The position numbers and the translations under genes were made by a program. Shown here piece by piece: positions 4,995 to 5,468 of a stretch of 5,468 bases of DNA. This stretch comes from an uncultured Lachnospiraceae bacterium (GTDB taxonomy: Bacteria; Bacillota; Clostridia; Lachnospirales; Lachnospiraceae). The stretch lies in assembly GCA_902783445.1 (NCBI GenBank), contig CACZQX010000301.1:1-5468 (forward strand). The letters run 5' to 3'. Each line of letters opens with the position of its first letter. Position 1 is the first letter of the stretch. The notes beneath the pieces were generated by a model, which was not told the origin of the DNA, ran no database searches, and saw only the letters and a list, made by a program, of their open reading frames with translations.

Positions 4995-5468
4995 TTAAAT
5001 GGCTTTAGTTGCACTTTTAAGCCATTTTTTCTCCTTTTCATCCAAATATGGTGAAATGTTTTTATAAACCAAAGCATTATACTTATTTAACTCTAATTTA
5101 GACCTTTCGTCAAGATACTTTTCATCAACAAGGTCCAAGTCAATAGGCGCCATTGTTAAAACCTCAAACTTCATAAAACGGTCCGAACCCTTAATCCTGT
5201 CTTCCACACACAAAAGCTCGTTTTCTATTCTGATGCCGAATTCTCCTTCAATATAAGAACCCGGTTCGTCGGTTGTAACCATTCCTTCTTCCAAAACAGT
5301 CGCATCTTTGCCCTTAAGGTTTTTATATCTGAAATTGTTCGGTCCTTCATGAACAGATAAGAAATATCCAACACCGTGGCCTGTTCCGCATTTATAATCC
5401 TCGCCGATTTCCCACAAAGGCCCCCTTGCCAAAATATCCAGATTAAGCCCGCTGCATCCGTAAAGAAA
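4995..5468 (-). CDS. Xaa-Pro aminopeptidase (aminopeptidase P, M24B), C-terminal part
   Basis: The reading frame stays open to the window edge. The 157 visible residues are the C-terminal third of a longer enzyme whose N-terminal domains lie outside. Aminopeptidase P is a dimetal hydrolase, usually manganese-dependent, that removes an N-terminal residue preceding proline and helps degrade proline-rich peptides. The pita-bread signature is clear: LDILARGPLWEIGEDY, then GTGHGVGYFLSVHEGP with metal-ligand His31 (numbered from the window edge), TDEPGSY with ligand Glu68, and FGIRIENELL with ligand Glu82. The two Asp ligands must lie upstream of the window. The tail after about residue 95 (FEVLTMAPIDLDLVD to the end) resembles the M24 C-terminal domain of the long, XPNPEP1-like form rather than the short PepP form. 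The residue four before His31 is Cys27, where a conserved His is usual. The gene is followed 15 bases later by the lipid kinase. Confidence 0.93.
   Translation of the reverse strand, partial: FLYGCSGLNLDILARGPLWEIGEDYKCGTGHGVGYFLSVHEGPNNFRYKNLKGKDATVLEEGMVTTDEPGSYIEGEFGIRIENELLCVEDRIKGSDRFMKFEVLTMAPIDLDLVDEKYLDERSKLELNKYNALVYKNISPYLDEKEKKWLKSATKAI

Noticed and set aside
4995..5432. Peptidase gene starting at the TTG at 5432
   Set aside because: The frame stays open to the window edge and the preceding residues (LYGCSGLNLDI) match the family, so that TTG is an internal Leu codon and the gene is truncated by the window, not short.
1..5468. Mobile element, CRISPR array, tRNA/rRNA or phage gene
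   Set aside because: No terminal inverted repeats, transposase motifs, regularly spaced repeats or tRNA/rRNA signatures were seen on either strand.

Overview
The window holds six protein-coding genes, all on the minus strand, so transcription runs from the right end to the left. The organism looks like a low-to-moderate-GC Gram-positive bacterium of the Clostridia, possibly near Lachnospiraceae. The grounds are AT-rich spacers, strong Shine-Dalgarno sites (GAGG, AGAGGT, AAGGTGAG), TTG and GTG starts, a SigA-type primary sigma factor, a Gram-positive-style signal peptidase I and a BmrU/DgkB-type lipid kinase. The genus is inference; the Gram-positive assignment rests on several genes. No tRNA, rRNA, CRISPR array, insertion sequence or phage gene was seen. 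This looks like a chromosomal housekeeping region.

In transcription order: (1) 5468-4995 is the C-terminal part of an aminopeptidase P-type Xaa-Pro peptidase, cut by the window edge. (2) 4979-4062 is a YegS/BmrU/DgkB-family lipid kinase starting at GTG 15 bases after the peptidase stop, so the two are probably co-transcribed. They end at a strong intrinsic terminator (4011-4056). (3) After a 193-base spacer carrying a near-consensus promoter comes rpoD (3868-2654), the primary sigma factor. Its stop overlaps the start of (4), a tandem-GNAT acetyltransferase (2654-1890). (5) lepB (1822-1100), signal peptidase I, follows after 67 bases that contain a possible promoter of its own. This unit ends at a perfect 13-bp-stem terminator (1067-1097). 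(6) 946-8 is an AEC-family transporter starting at TTG, with its own excellent sigma-A promoter (1003-1031).

The protein families are ordinary. The more interesting material is regulatory: a perfect 17-bp palindrome filling the -35/-10 spacer of the rpoD promoter (3941-3957), and a perfect 13-bp-stem hairpin inside the first codons of the acetyltransferase gene, just after rpoD (2575-2608). A primary sigma factor gene with a possible repressor site at its front and a possible attenuator or processing hairpin at its end deserves a second look. Other oddities are rpoD lying away from dnaG, a 60-residue charged cytosolic extension on LepB, a Cys where aminopeptidase P enzymes usually carry a conserved active-site His, and a 10-bp direct repeat over the putative lepB promoter. 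I found no clear evidence of a wholly new multi-gene system.
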